This document shows positions 41,002 through 49,695 of a stretch of 64,000 nucleotides of DNA, piece after piece. The notes under the pieces are model-generated. The model saw nothing but the letters and a program-made list of their open reading frames with translations, had not been told where the DNA came from and did not search any database. The stretch lies in contig DASXML010000056.1 of assembly GCA_036495715.1 (NCBI GenBank), positions 124,001-188,000 of the forward strand, in the 5' to 3' direction. The position numbers were made by a program, and so were the translations under genes. The stretch is from Scandinavium sp036495715 (lineage in GTDB: Bacteria; Pseudomonadota; Gammaproteobacteria; Enterobacterales; Enterobacteriaceae). Each line of letters begins with the position of its first letter. Position 1 is the stretch's first letter.

Positions 41002-41724
41002 ATGGCCACTCCACACATTAACGCAGAAATGGGTGATTTCGCTGACGTCGTACTGATGCCAGGCGATCCGCTGCGTGCGAAGCATATTGCTGAAACTTTC
41101 CTCGAAGACGTTCGTGAAGTGAACAACGTGCGCGGCATGTTGGGTTTCACCGGCACGTATAAAGGCCGTAAAATCTCCGTGATGGGCCACGGCATGGGTA
41201 TCCCATCCTGCTCCATCTACACCAAAGAGCTGATCACCGATTTCGGCGTGAAGAAAATCATCCGCGTGGGCTCCTGCGGCGCAGTACGCATGGACGTTAA
41301 ACTGCGTGACGTGGTTATCGGCATGGGTGCCTGCACCGATTCCAAAGTGAACCGTATGCGTTTCAAAGATCACGATTTCGCCGCCATTGCTGATTTCGGC
41401 ATGGTGCGTAACGCGGTCGATGCAGCAAAAGCGCTGGGCGTTGATGCTCGCGTCGGTAACCTCTTCTCTGCTGACCTGTTCTACTCCCCGGACGGCGGCG
41501 AAATGTTCGATGTGATGGAGAAATACGGCATCCTGGGCGTGGAAATGGAAGCGGCCGGTATCTACGGTGTTGCGGCTGAGTTTGGTGCGAAAGCGCTGAC
41601 CATCTGCACCGTGTCTGACCATATTCGTACTCACGAGCAGACCACCGCCGCGGAGCGTCAGACCACCTTCAACGACATGATCAAAATCGCGCTGGAATCC
41701 GTTCTGCTGGGCGATAAAGAGTAA
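41002..41724 (+). CDS. deoD: Purine nucleoside phosphorylase DeoD
   Basis: A 240-aa hexameric phosphorylase (E. coli 239 aa) acting on purine (deoxy)nucleosides. The phosphate-binding GDPLRAK, the signature GSCGAV, EMEAAGIYGVAAEFG (ribose site) and TVSDHIRTHEQTT (catalytic Asp) are clear. One extra glycine appears to lie in YSPDGGEMFD relative to the E. coli sequence I recall. AAGGAAAT precedes ATG 41002. It is the last gene of the deo operon. Confidence 0.97.
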   Translation: MATPHINAEMGDFADVVLMPGDPLRAKHIAETFLEDVREVNNVRGMLGFTGTYKGRKISVMGHGMGIPSCSIYTKELITDFGVKKIIRVGSCGAVRMDVKLRDVVIGMGACTDSKVNRMRFKDHDFAAIADFGMVRNAVDAAKALGVDARVGNLFSADLFYSPDGGEMFDVMEKYGILGVEMEAAGIYGVAAEFGAKALTICTVSDHIRTHEQTTAAERQTTFNDMIKIALESVLLGDKE

Positions 41725-41730
41725 CGGTTG

Positions 41731-41765
41731 TTATTGTCGGGCGACGCTGTTCGCCCGACTACGCT
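41731..41765. repeat. REP-like hairpin after deoD
   Basis: GTCGGGCGA and TCGCCCGAC arms surround a short loop directly after deoD. It probably protects or ends the deo mRNA. Confidence 0.6.
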
Positions 41766-41838
41766 AAAGTATCTATTCATCTCTCCCTCGAATTTTTCAT
41801 TCTTCTCTTTAGTATCCAGATAAATAGCGCTATAAAAG

Positions 41839-41870
41839 TATTCATGTATATATTCATGAATCTATTCATC
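41839..41870. promoter_or_regulatory. TATTCAT repeats, candidate yjjJ operator
   Basis: TATTCATG (41839), TATTCATG (41851) and TATTCATC (41863) recur at exact 12-bp spacing and abut the yjjJ start codon; another TATTCATC lies at 41774. The middle copy lies in the palindrome ATTCATGAAT. The pattern suggests cooperative repressor binding, perhaps by the HTH of YjjJ itself. Confidence 0.5.
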
Positions 41871-41871
41871 C

Positions 41872-43200
41872 ATGAGCGCATTAACCGATCTTTTGCTGCA
41901 AGGGCCACGTCCGGCACCTGAACTTCGACAGCACCTGAACGTCAGTCAGGCGACGTTTTCACGTCTGGCGGCGGCTGAGGCACAGATTGTTCAGTTCGGC
42001 AAAGCGCGCGCGACGCGCTATGCGCTGCTCCGGCCGGTGCGCGGAATCAGTGAGTTCCCTTTATGGCAGATTGATAGCGATGGAAAGGCGTGGAAATTTG
42101 GCGTGTTGTACCCCTGCTGGCCACGCGGAAGCTGCCTGGTGGCACTCAATAATGGCGAATGGCAATGGTTTGACGGACTGCCCTGGTATCTGAACGATCT
42201 GCGGCCTCAGGGTTTTTTGGGCCGGGCATGGGGAAGACGATTGGCGGCCCAGTTGGTGCTCCCCGAAGATATCCGTTTATGGCAGGAAGACGATATTCTT
42301 TACGCGCTGTCTCTGTTCAGCGGTGAGAATCAGGGCGGATGGCTAATCGGGGAATCGGGTTATCAGCAATGGCTGCAAAACGCCGAACCCACACCGATTA
42401 CGGAAACCGATAAGCTCAGAGCCTACGCTGGGCTAGCGCGAAATGCGCTGGCGGGTGAGATTGTCGGTTCGTCTGCCGGTGGCGAGCAACCCAAATTTAC
42501 CTGTCTGTCTATGGTCGGTGAGAAGCCGGTTCAAATGCTGGTGAAGTTCACGGCACCGCAGCCTGGAATTGTCACCCAGCGGTGGGCCGATTTGCTGATA
42601 GCGGAATCCATTGCGCTGGAGGTTTTAAGCCATGCCGGGATCGCCGCTAGCCAGGCACAGGTGCTGCAAACGGAAAGTGGACAAGTATTTTTGGAGTCAC
42701 GTCGTTTCGACTGTCAGGGTCTTGTTGGGCGTAAGGCGATAGTTTCTCTCGACGTGGTGCAGAGCGAATTTGCGGCCGCCGTGGGTCCGTGGCCACAAGC
42801 GGTTGCCGAGTTGGCAAAGCAAAAGCAGGTGACTCACGAAACGGCGCGCACGGTGGAAAACGTGTGGGCGTTTGGTCGCCTGATTGCCAACAGTGATATG
42901 CATGCCGGCAATTTGTCGTTTTATCTGTCAGACGCGCCGCTGGTGTTAACGCCGGTCTATGACATGCTGCCGATGGCCTTCGCGCCGACGAGTGCAGGTG
43001 CGATGCGCGACGAAAGCGTCGCGCTGAAGGTTGAGCCGCTGGTGAATCGTGAAGCATGGATATTTGCATACGAGCAAGCCCATGTATTCTGGCATCGGGT
43101 CGCCGAAGAACCGCGTATTAGCGCTGCATTTCGCGCGCTCGCCAACGAAATGCAGATGCAGTTGCTAAGCGTGGAGCCGGTGATTGCCCGGCTCGCCTGA
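41872..43200 (+). CDS. yjjJ: HipA-like kinase toxin YjjJ (HipH)
   Basis: A 442-aa protein matching E. coli YjjJ (443 aa). It has an N-terminal winged-helix DNA-binding domain (about 1-60; LNVSQATFSRLAAAEAQIVQFGKARATRYAL) and a HipA-like kinase domain. GSSAGGEQPKF is the Gly-rich loop, IANSDMHAGNLSFY the catalytic Asp/Asn loop, and YDMLPM the metal-binding motif. The fused HTH replaces a separate HipB antitoxin. E. coli YjjJ has been described as a toxin, but its substrate is unsettled. The gene begins immediately after spaced TATTCAT repeats. Confidence 0.9.
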   Translation: MSALTDLLLQGPRPAPELRQHLNVSQATFSRLAAAEAQIVQFGKARATRYALLRPVRGISEFPLWQIDSDGKAWKFGVLYPCWPRGSCLVALNNGEWQWFDGLPWYLNDLRPQGFLGRAWGRRLAAQLVLPEDIRLWQEDDILYALSLFSGENQGGWLIGESGYQQWLQNAEPTPITETDKLRAYAGLARNALAGEIVGSSAGGEQPKFTCLSMVGEKPVQMLVKFTAPQPGIVTQRWADLLIAESIALEVLSHAGIAASQAQVLQTESGQVFLESRRFDCQGLVGRKAIVSLDVVQSEFAAAVGPWPQAVAELAKQKQVTHETARTVENVWAFGRLIANSDMHAGNLSFYLSDAPLVLTPVYDMLPMAFAPTSAGAMRDESVALKVEPLVNREAWIFAYEQAHVFWHRVAEEPRISAAFRALANEMQMQLLSVEPVIARLA

Positions 43201-44217
43201 TTAACGCACCGCCTGCGCAATCCACGCCGAAAGTTCTCGCAGTTCTGTTTCCTGCTGCGGGAAGTCTACCAATAGCGCTTCACATTCTTGTTGCAGCACA
43301 TCAGCACGGTACAAACAGCCCTGTAAGCGCGTGGCAAGCGCTTCGAGCGGAGCAGGGTTCAGGCTGTCGGTAAACACTTGCGTGCGGTTGATGTGGCCTT
43401 TCTCGACGTCGAAATGCAGCTCGACGCCGCCCCAGGTAAAGCGTTCATCCAGCAAATGCGAGAAGGCAGGAGCCTGACCAAAATTCCACTCCCAGCTGCT
43501 CTGGCGCGCAAAGGTTTCTGCGAAATTAGGCAGGTCTGGCGTTTTGTCCGGGGAAATCAGCTCCGCATCAACGCGTTCGCCATAATGGGCGAAGAAGGCT
43601 TCGGTCACCGCTTCACTGATTTGTTCGTGCGTAATGCCTGGCAGCAGTTCAGTCAGATTCGCGACGCGGCCGCGCACGGAAGTAATGCCTTTCGCCTGGA
43701 GCTTTTTCTTATCCGGGTTCAGATAGTTTGCCAGACGGCTGAGGTCGGCATTCAACAGCAGCGTACCGTGATGAAAACCGCGATCCATCGTTTCTCGGTA
43801 AGCGGAGCCGGACACTTTGCGATCGCCTTCGGGCGTTTTCACCACCAGATCGTTGCGCCCGGAGGCTTCTGCCGTCACGCCGAGTGCATTCAGTGCGGCA
43901 AGCACAATGTCAGTAGAGATGGTTTTGTCGTATTCGGGCTTGCCTGCCATAAAGGTGAAGCAGGTGTTGCCGAGATCGTGGAACACTGCGCCTCCGCCGC
44001 TGCTACGCCGAGCAAGGCGCACGTTGTCTTCTTCCATTCGCCGTGTATTACACTCTTTCCACGGGTTTTGTGCGCGGCCTATTACCACCGTATCGGCGTT
44101 GCGCCACAAAAAGAGGACCCGTTGAGTGGCAGGCATCTGGCGGAAAATACACTCTTCAACCGCCAGATTGAACCAGGGATCGTATGAATCAGAGATAAGC
44201 AGACGCAGCGTCGACAT
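43201..44217 (-). CDS. lplA: Lipoate-protein ligase A (LplA)
   Basis: A 338-aa enzyme, the length of E. coli LplA. It activates free lipoate with ATP and attaches it to lipoyl domains of 2-oxoacid dehydrogenases. The lipoate-binding RRSSGGGAVFHDLGN and the catalytic lysine region GDRKVSGSAYRE are present. A C-terminal accessory domain (about 250-338) is complete. It shares the minus strand with ytjB 36 bp upstream, and its stop abuts the yjjJ stop. Confidence 0.96.
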   Translation of the reverse strand: MSTLRLLISDSYDPWFNLAVEECIFRQMPATQRVLFLWRNADTVVIGRAQNPWKECNTRRMEEDNVRLARRSSGGGAVFHDLGNTCFTFMAGKPEYDKTISTDIVLAALNALGVTAEASGRNDLVVKTPEGDRKVSGSAYRETMDRGFHHGTLLLNADLSRLANYLNPDKKKLQAKGITSVRGRVANLTELLPGITHEQISEAVTEAFFAHYGERVDAELISPDKTPDLPNFAETFARQSSWEWNFGQAPAFSHLLDERFTWGGVELHFDVEKGHINRTQVFTDSLNPAPLEALATRLQGCLYRADVLQQECEALLVDFPQQETELRELSAWIAQAVR

Positions 44218-44253
44218 AGCCGATTTCCTTTCTTTAATGATTCACCTAATTTA

Positions 44254-44901
44254 TCACTTGTCCTTCGTTTCGCCTTCATCCTCTTCGGGAACGGATTTGC
44301 TGGCGGTGAGCAAGAACGGTGATTGCTGCCAGCGCGTGCGTTTTCCTTGCAATAGCGTACGGGTTAATACCATCCCGATAGCTAATGAAAGCAGTAACAT
44401 AAGGCGCAGGATGTTGGTGGTGTTATCCACCTGTTTGGCTTCTGTCGCCAGCGTGTGGGTGTCGAGTGTCAGGCGCAGATACCCAAGCGGTTCATTTCTG
44501 CCCTGAATGGGTTCGACGATTTGCTTATTAAAATATCCCCCGGCTTTTTTGCCATCCAACGCCAGCCTGTCCCGTACATCGACGCTTTCACCGGCAGCGG
44601 TAATCAGGTCCCCTTGCTCATCGTAAACGCTGGCATCCAGCAGCCGACTGTTAGTGGTCAACTGTGTCAGCAACTGTTTGATTTTCTTTTCATCAGGCGT
44701 TTCTGATCGCATGAGTGGGGCAAGGTTCAGCGTGACCTGATGCGCGAGTGTGCGGGCCAGTTCTTCCATCTGCGGATTACGCTGCCGTTGGTGGCTTTGG
44801 CTGAACCACGAAGCCCCTTGCATCAGGGCAACCAGCAGGGCGAGACAGATAAGAACGATCACGGCTCGATGCAGCCGAAATTTCAGTTTTGCGCGAACCA
44901 T
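44254..44901 (-). CDS. ytjB: Membrane protein YtjB (Smp)
   Basis: A 215-aa protein close to E. coli Smp/YtjB (214 aa). Two transmembrane segments (about 13-32 and 160-180) enclose a periplasmic domain resembling AhpA/Smp sensor-like folds (DASVYDEQGDLITAAGESVDVRDRL). The C-terminus is acidic (PEEDEGETKDK). The function is unknown. It forms a unit with lplA. Confidence 0.92.
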   Translation of the reverse strand: MVRAKLKFRLHRAVIVLICLALLVALMQGASWFSQSHQRQRNPQMEELARTLAHQVTLNLAPLMRSETPDEKKIKQLLTQLTTNSRLLDASVYDEQGDLITAAGESVDVRDRLALDGKKAGGYFNKQIVEPIQGRNEPLGYLRLTLDTHTLATEAKQVDNTTNILRLMLLLSLAIGMVLTRTLLQGKRTRWQQSPFLLTASKSVPEEDEGETKDK

Positions 44902-45089
44902 ATTCTACCTTTCAACGTTTACCGCCTGACGCGGGAGGATAAAGCAGTTAAGTCGCTTTTAAAATGATTGAGTGGTCACTGTCGCGCGCCAGCGTATCTG
45001 CGAATGGCTGTTCTTACCAATGCGGTGAGAGGCGCGGCAAAGTACAGCCCCGAAAAATTCCTCTCTTGGCAATCTCTCTGCTGATAGGT

Positions 45090-45118
45090 AGTGTTGTGTT
45101 TAACAACATAGCAACACT
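45090..45118. promoter_or_regulatory. Inverted repeat upstream of msrB
   Basis: Outer arms AGTGTTG and CAACACT enclose an inner TGTT-T-AACA. It lies in the 299-bp gap between the divergent ytjB and msrB genes, 83 bp before the msrB start. It may be an operator; I cannot name the regulator. Nothing else in the gap is assigned. Confidence 0.35.
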
Positions 45119-45200
45119 TAGGCAATGCAGGGCACTATGATGAACAGGCTCAGCAGCTCAACGCCGAAGATGTGAACCGATATCCCCCGGAGTAAATACC

Positions 45201-45641
45201 ATGACACAGAAATATCAGAAGGATCCGCAGGCTCTCAACAATCTGTCTGAACTGCAGTTTAACGTGACGCAGAAAAGCGCCACCGAGCGCCCTTTCACAG
45301 GTGAATATGACACGCATTTTGAGGAGGGGTTGTATGTCGATATCGTCTCCGGAGAGCCTCTGTTTTCCTCCCGAGATAAATTTGATTCCGGGTGCGGATG
45401 GCCAGCGTTCAGTCAGCCGGTAGAGGACAACGTCCGCAACATCAGTGACCGCAGCCACGGAATGATCCGCACCGAAGTGCGTTCTGTACACGGCGACAGC
45501 CATCTGGGGCATGTCTTTCCGGATGGGCCACAGGATAAAGGTGGGCTTCGCTACTGCATCAATTCCGCCGCGCTACGATTTATCCCGAAATCTGCCCTGG
45601 AGGCCGAAGGGTATGGCGACTGGCTTTCGCAATTTGAATAG
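45201..45641 (+). CDS. msrB: Peptide-methionine (R)-S-oxide reductase, zinc-less MsrB
   Basis: A 146-aa MsrB-fold protein that reduces methionine-R-sulfoxide in proteins. The family core is kept: FDSGCGWPAF, RSHGMIRTEVRS, HLGHVFPDGP, and the catalytic cysteine in RYCINSAALRF. Both zinc-binding CxxC pairs of E. coli MsrB are absent (replaced by VDIVSGEP and VHGDSH), so it belongs to the metal-free form. The Cys in SGCGW could be the resolving residue. It is a single gene between ytjB and serB with its own terminator; E. coli K-12 has none here, so a second zinc-type copy may exist elsewhere. Confidence 0.88.
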   Translation: MTQKYQKDPQALNNLSELQFNVTQKSATERPFTGEYDTHFEEGLYVDIVSGEPLFSSRDKFDSGCGWPAFSQPVEDNVRNISDRSHGMIRTEVRSVHGDSHLGHVFPDGPQDKGGLRYCINSAALRFIPKSALEAEGYGDWLSQFE

Positions 45642-45659
45642 ACACTCAGCATGACCGTT

Positions 45660-45684
45660 AAAGAGGAGCTTAGCTCCTCTTTTT
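45660..45684 (+). terminator. msrB terminator
   Basis: AGAGGAGC-tta-GCTCCTCT followed by TTTT, 20 bp after the stop codon. Confidence 0.88.
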
Positions 45685-45854
45685 CATTGAAATTCCGCTC
45701 CAGGAAATCAAGGCTGAAACATTCCACAAAGAAGCAAGATAAAGGCATTCCAGCACAGGCCTAACAATTTGCAGCTTACTGTTGCCAGAAGCGCTGGATA
45801 CAGGGTAGCCTCATGCGTTATTTTCCTGCCCAAATCTCGATTACTGGAGCTGTA

Positions 45855-46826
45855 ATGCCGAACAGTCTGACCTGGTGCGATCTGCCCGACGATGTCTCTT
45901 TATGGCCGGGGCTGCCGCTTTCCCTCAGCGGTGATGAAGTCATGCCGCTGGATTACCATGCCGGACGCAGCGGCTGGCTGCTGTATGGTCGTCGCCTCGA
46001 TAAGCAACGCCTGACCGATTACCAGCACAAGCTGGGGGCGGCGATGGTGATTGTCGCCGCGTGGTGCGTTGAGGATTACCAGGTTATCCGCCTGGCGGGG
46101 TCACTGACGCCGCGTGCAACGCGTCTGGCGCACGACGATGAACTGGATGTCGCGCCGCTGGGCAAAATCCCACACCTGCGCACGCCAGGGCTGCTGGTGA
46201 TGGACATGGACTCGACGGCGATTCAAATCGAATGCATCGATGAAATTGCCAAACTCGCGGGTACGGGCGAGATGGTTTCTGAGGTTACCGAACGCGCGAT
46301 GCGCGGTGAGCTTGATTTCACCGCCAGCCTGCGTCAGCGCGTCGCCACGCTAAAGGGCGCAGATGCCCATATTCTGCGTCAGGTGCGCGACACATTGGCA
46401 CTGATGCCGGGTTTGACTCAACTGGTGCTGAAACTGGAAACGCTGGGCTGGAAAGTGGCGATTGCCTCCGGTGGCTTCACGTTCTTTGCCGATTATCTGC
46501 GTGACAAACTGCATCTGACGGCGGCTGTGGCTAACGAACTGGAAATCCGCGACGGTGTGCTGACGGGCAACGTTATCGGCGATATCGTCGATGCAAAATA
46601 CAAAGCTGACACCCTGAAACGTCTGGCGGAAACCTATGAAATTCCTGCGGCGCAAACCGTCGCGATTGGCGATGGCGCTAACGATCTGCCGATGATCAAA
46701 GCGGCGGGGCTGGGCATTGCGTATCATGCCAAACCGAAAGTTAACGAGCAGACGGAAATCACCATCCGTCACGCTGACCTGATGGGGGTGTTCTGCATTC
46801 TCTCCGGCAGCATGAATCAAAAGTAA
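45855..46826 (+). CDS. serB: Phosphoserine phosphatase SerB
   Basis: A 323-aa HAD enzyme (E. coli SerB 322 aa) catalysing the last step of serine synthesis. The motifs are MDMDSTAIQIECIDE (DxDST nucleophile), IASGGFTFF, and GDGANDLPM. ATG 45855 (MPNSLTW) matches the family; the open frame to 45813 is not conserved. radA follows after 9 bp. Confidence 0.96.
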   Translation: MPNSLTWCDLPDDVSLWPGLPLSLSGDEVMPLDYHAGRSGWLLYGRRLDKQRLTDYQHKLGAAMVIVAAWCVEDYQVIRLAGSLTPRATRLAHDDELDVAPLGKIPHLRTPGLLVMDMDSTAIQIECIDEIAKLAGTGEMVSEVTERAMRGELDFTASLRQRVATLKGADAHILRQVRDTLALMPGLTQLVLKLETLGWKVAIASGGFTFFADYLRDKLHLTAAVANELEIRDGVLTGNVIGDIVDAKYKADTLKRLAETYEIPAAQTVAIGDGANDLPMIKAAGLGIAYHAKPKVNEQTEITIRHADLMGVFCILSGSMNQK

Positions 46827-46835
46827 GAGGTTAAA

Positions 46836-48218
46836 GTGGCGAAAGCACCCAAACGCGCGTTTGTCTGTAACGAGTGTGGCGCAGATTACCCGCGCTGGCA
46901 GGGACAGTGCAGCGCCTGTCATGCCTGGAACACCATTACCGAGATGCGCATTGCCGCTTCACCAACCGTCGCGCGTAATGAACGCCTGACCGGTTATGCG
47001 GGTGGCGCTGGCGGTTCAAGGGTTCAGAAACTTTCTGAGATTAGCCTGGAAGAACTGCCGCGCTTTTCCTCCGGCTTCAAGGAATTTGACCGCGTTCTTG
47101 GCGGTGGTGTGGTGCCAGGCAGCGCCATTCTGATTGGCGGTAACCCGGGCGCAGGGAAATCCACGCTGTTACTGCAAGTGTTGTGCAAACTCAGCGAGCA
47201 GATGAAAACCCTGTACGTCACCGGCGAAGAGTCTTTGCAGCAGGTGGCAATGCGCGCGCATCGTCTCGGCTTGCCCGCGACGAATCTGAATATGCTTTCT
47301 GAAACCAGCATTGAGCAGATTTGCCAGATTGCTGAGGAAGAGCAGCCGAAGCTGATGGTTATTGACTCCATCCAGGTGATGCACATGGCCGACGTGCAGT
47401 CGTCGCCCGGCAGCGTGGCGCAAGTGCGCGAAAGTGCGGCCTATTTGACCCGCTTTGCTAAAACGCGTGGAGTGGCAATCGTCATGGTAGGCCACGTCAC
47501 CAAAGATGGCTCGCTGGCTGGCCCAAAAGTGCTGGAACACTGTATCGACTGTTCCGTGCTGTTGGATGGCGATGCGGATTCCCGATTCCGTACGCTGCGC
47601 AGTCACAAAAACCGTTTCGGTGCGGTGAATGAACTCGGTGTGTTTGCGATGACTGAGCAGGGATTGCGTGAAGTCAGCAATCCGTCGGCCATTTTCCTGA
47701 GCCGTGGCGATGAAGTGACGTCCGGCAGCTCGGTGATGGTCGTTTGGGAAGGCACGCGCCCGCTGCTGGTAGAGATCCAGGCGCTGGTCGATCAGTCGAT
47801 GATGGGTAACCCTCGGCGCGTCGCAGTGGGGCTTGAACAAAACCGGCTGTCGATTTTGCTGGCGGTTTTGCATCGTCACGGTGGCTTGCAAATGTTCGAT
47901 CAGGACGTGTTTGTTAACGTCGTCGGCGGCGTGAAAGTCACCGAAACCAGTGCCGATTTGGCGCTGTTGTTAGCGATGGTCTCCAGTTTGCGCGACAGAC
48001 CCTTACCGCAGGATATGGTGGTGTTTGGTGAGGTCGGGCTTTCCGGCGAAATTCGTCCAGTGCCGAGCGGTCAGGAGCGTATTTCCGAAGCGGCCAAGCA
48101 CGGCTTTAAACGGGCTATCGTACCTGCCGCCAACGTACCGAAAAAACTCCCGGAAGGGATGAAAGTGTTTGGCGTGAAGAAGCTTTCGGATGCGCTTAAT
48201 GTCTTTGACGAATTATAA
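46836..48218 (+). CDS. radA: DNA repair protein RadA
   Basis: A 460-aa RecA-like ATPase and helicase, equal in length to E. coli RadA, which drives branch migration in recombination. It has an N-terminal zinc finger (CNECGADYPRWQGQCSAC), Walker A GGNPGAGKST, the RadA-specific KNRFG motif, and a C-terminal Lon-protease-like domain (about 300-460). The start is GTG at 46836 behind AAGAGG. It is cotranscribed with serB. Confidence 0.96.
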   Translation: MAKAPKRAFVCNECGADYPRWQGQCSACHAWNTITEMRIAASPTVARNERLTGYAGGAGGSRVQKLSEISLEELPRFSSGFKEFDRVLGGGVVPGSAILIGGNPGAGKSTLLLQVLCKLSEQMKTLYVTGEESLQQVAMRAHRLGLPATNLNMLSETSIEQICQIAEEEQPKLMVIDSIQVMHMADVQSSPGSVAQVRESAAYLTRFAKTRGVAIVMVGHVTKDGSLAGPKVLEHCIDCSVLLDGDADSRFRTLRSHKNRFGAVNELGVFAMTEQGLREVSNPSAIFLSRGDEVTSGSSVMVVWEGTRPLLVEIQALVDQSMMGNPRRVAVGLEQNRLSILLAVLHRHGGLQMFDQDVFVNVVGGVKVTETSADLALLLAMVSSLRDRPLPQDMVVFGEVGLSGEIRPVPSGQERISEAAKHGFKRAIVPAANVPKKLPEGMKVFGVKKLSDALNVFDEL

Positions 48219-48229
48219 TTAAAATCTCC

Positions 48230-48345
48230 GTCGCCTTTCAGGCGGCAGGTGTGTTGGCTGCGTTCTCTCACCCGAATCACTTAGTTTACTAAGCTCATCG
48301 GGATTCGTTCTCTTGCCGCCTTCCTGCCACCCGAAATCCATAGGA
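48230..48345. repeat. ERIC-type intergenic repeat 3
   Basis: Outer arms GCCTTTCAGGCGGCAGGTGTGTTGG and CTTGCCGCCTTCCTGCC, with inner stem CTCACCCGAATCACTTAGTTT/TAAGCTCATCGGGATTCG. It lies between radA and nadR and would form a long hairpin in the transcript. Confidence 0.85.
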
Positions 48346-48400
48346 GATTTCGTCTATTGGCCCGGTCATTTCTGGGCGTGTTTACTTGCAGGAGGCTCCT

Positions 48401-49633
48401 TTGTCATCATTCGATTACATCAAAACCGCAATTCGCCAGAAAGGCTGCACCTTGCAGCAGGTGGCGGACGCCAGCGGGATGACCAAGGGCTATCTTAGCC
48501 AGTTATTGAACGCCAAAATCAAAAGTCCGAGTGCGCAGAAACTGGAAGCGTTGCACCGTTTTCTGGGGCTGGAATTTCCACGTCGCCAGAAGAACGTTGG
48601 CGTCGTGTTCGGTAAATTCTACCCGCTGCATACCGGGCATATTTATCTGATCCAGCGTGCTGGCAGCCAAGTGGATGAGCTGCACATCATCATGGGCTAT
48701 GACGAAAAACGCGATCGTGCGCTGTTCGAAGATAGCGCCATGTCACAGCAGCCGACCGTTTCTGACCGCCTGCGCTGGCTGCTGCAAACCTTCAAATATC
48801 AGAAAAATATTCGTATTCATGCCTTTAACGAAGAGGGCATGGAGCCATACCCGCACGGCTGGGACGTCTGGAGCAACGGCATCAGGGCGTTTATGGAAGA
48901 GAAGGGCATTGAGCCGAACACCCTCTACACCTCCGAAGAGGCCGATGCGCCGCAGTTCCGCGAGCATCTCGGCACCGATACCGTGCTCATCGATCCGCAG
49001 CGTACGTTTATGAATATCAGCGGCGGGCAAATTCGTGAGAACCCGTCGCGCTATTGGGAATACATCCCGACGGAGGTGAAGCCGTTCTTCGTGCGCACGG
49101 TCGCGATTCTCGGCGGCGAATCCAGCGGTAAATCGACGCTGGTGAACAAACTCGCCAACATCTTCAACACCACCAGTGCCTGGGAGTATGGGCGGGATTA
49201 CGTCTTTTCCCATCTGGGTGGTGACGAAATGGCGCTGCAATATTCTGATTACGACAAGATCGCGCTGGGTCACGCGCAGTACATTGATTTCGCGGTGAAA
49301 TATGCCAATAAAGTGGCGTTCATCGACACCGACTTTGTCACCACTCAGGCATTCTGCAAGAAATACGAAGGCCGTGAGCATCCCTTCGTGCAGGCGCTGA
49401 TTGACGAATACCGTTTCGATTTGGTCATCGTGCTGGAAAATAACACCCCGTGGGTGGCGGATGGCTTGCGCAGTCTTGGCAGTTCGGTAGACAGAAAAGA
49501 GTTCCAGACCATGCTGGTGGAGATGCTCAAAGAGAACAACATTGAGTATGTTCACGTCGAAGAGTCGGATTACGACGCCCGTTTCCTGCGCTGCGTAGAG
49601 TTGGTGAAGCAGATGATGGGTGAGCAGGGGTAA
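48401..49633 (+). CDS. nadR: NadR: NAD repressor, NMN adenylyltransferase and ribosylnicotinamide kinase
   Basis: A 410-aa trifunctional protein, the length of E. coli NadR. The N-terminal HTH (about 1-58; TLQQVADASGMTKGYLSQLL) represses NAD synthesis genes. The nucleotidyltransferase domain (about 63-230) carries GKFYPLHTGHIYL and ISGGQIRENP. The C-terminal kinase (about 231-410) carries GGESSGKST. The start is TTG 48401 directly after AGGAGG (48390-48395) at good spacing, which restores the family N-terminus MSSFDY. An in-frame ATG at 48386 has no ribosome site. Confidence 0.95.
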   Translation: MSSFDYIKTAIRQKGCTLQQVADASGMTKGYLSQLLNAKIKSPSAQKLEALHRFLGLEFPRRQKNVGVVFGKFYPLHTGHIYLIQRAGSQVDELHIIMGYDEKRDRALFEDSAMSQQPTVSDRLRWLLQTFKYQKNIRIHAFNEEGMEPYPHGWDVWSNGIRAFMEEKGIEPNTLYTSEEADAPQFREHLGTDTVLIDPQRTFMNISGGQIRENPSRYWEYIPTEVKPFFVRTVAILGGESSGKSTLVNKLANIFNTTSAWEYGRDYVFSHLGGDEMALQYSDYDKIALGHAQYIDFAVKYANKVAFIDTDFVTTQAFCKKYEGREHPFVQALIDEYRFDLVIVLENNTPWVADGLRSLGSSVDRKEFQTMLVEMLKENNIEYVHVEESDYDARFLRCVELVKQMMGEQG

Positions 49634-49635
49634 AT

Positions 49636-49694
49636 AAAAAGCCGGGCGAACCCGGCTTTAACGCTTTCAGGCCCGGCACATTGCCGGGCTTTTT
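49636..49694. terminator. Tandem terminators between nadR and ettA
   Basis: First hairpin AAAAGCCGGG-cgaa-CCCGGCTTT (49637-49659), then GCCCGGC-acattg-GCCGGGC with TTTTT (49671-49694). They serve convergent genes nadR and ettA. Confidence 0.85.
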
Positions 49695-49695
49695 G

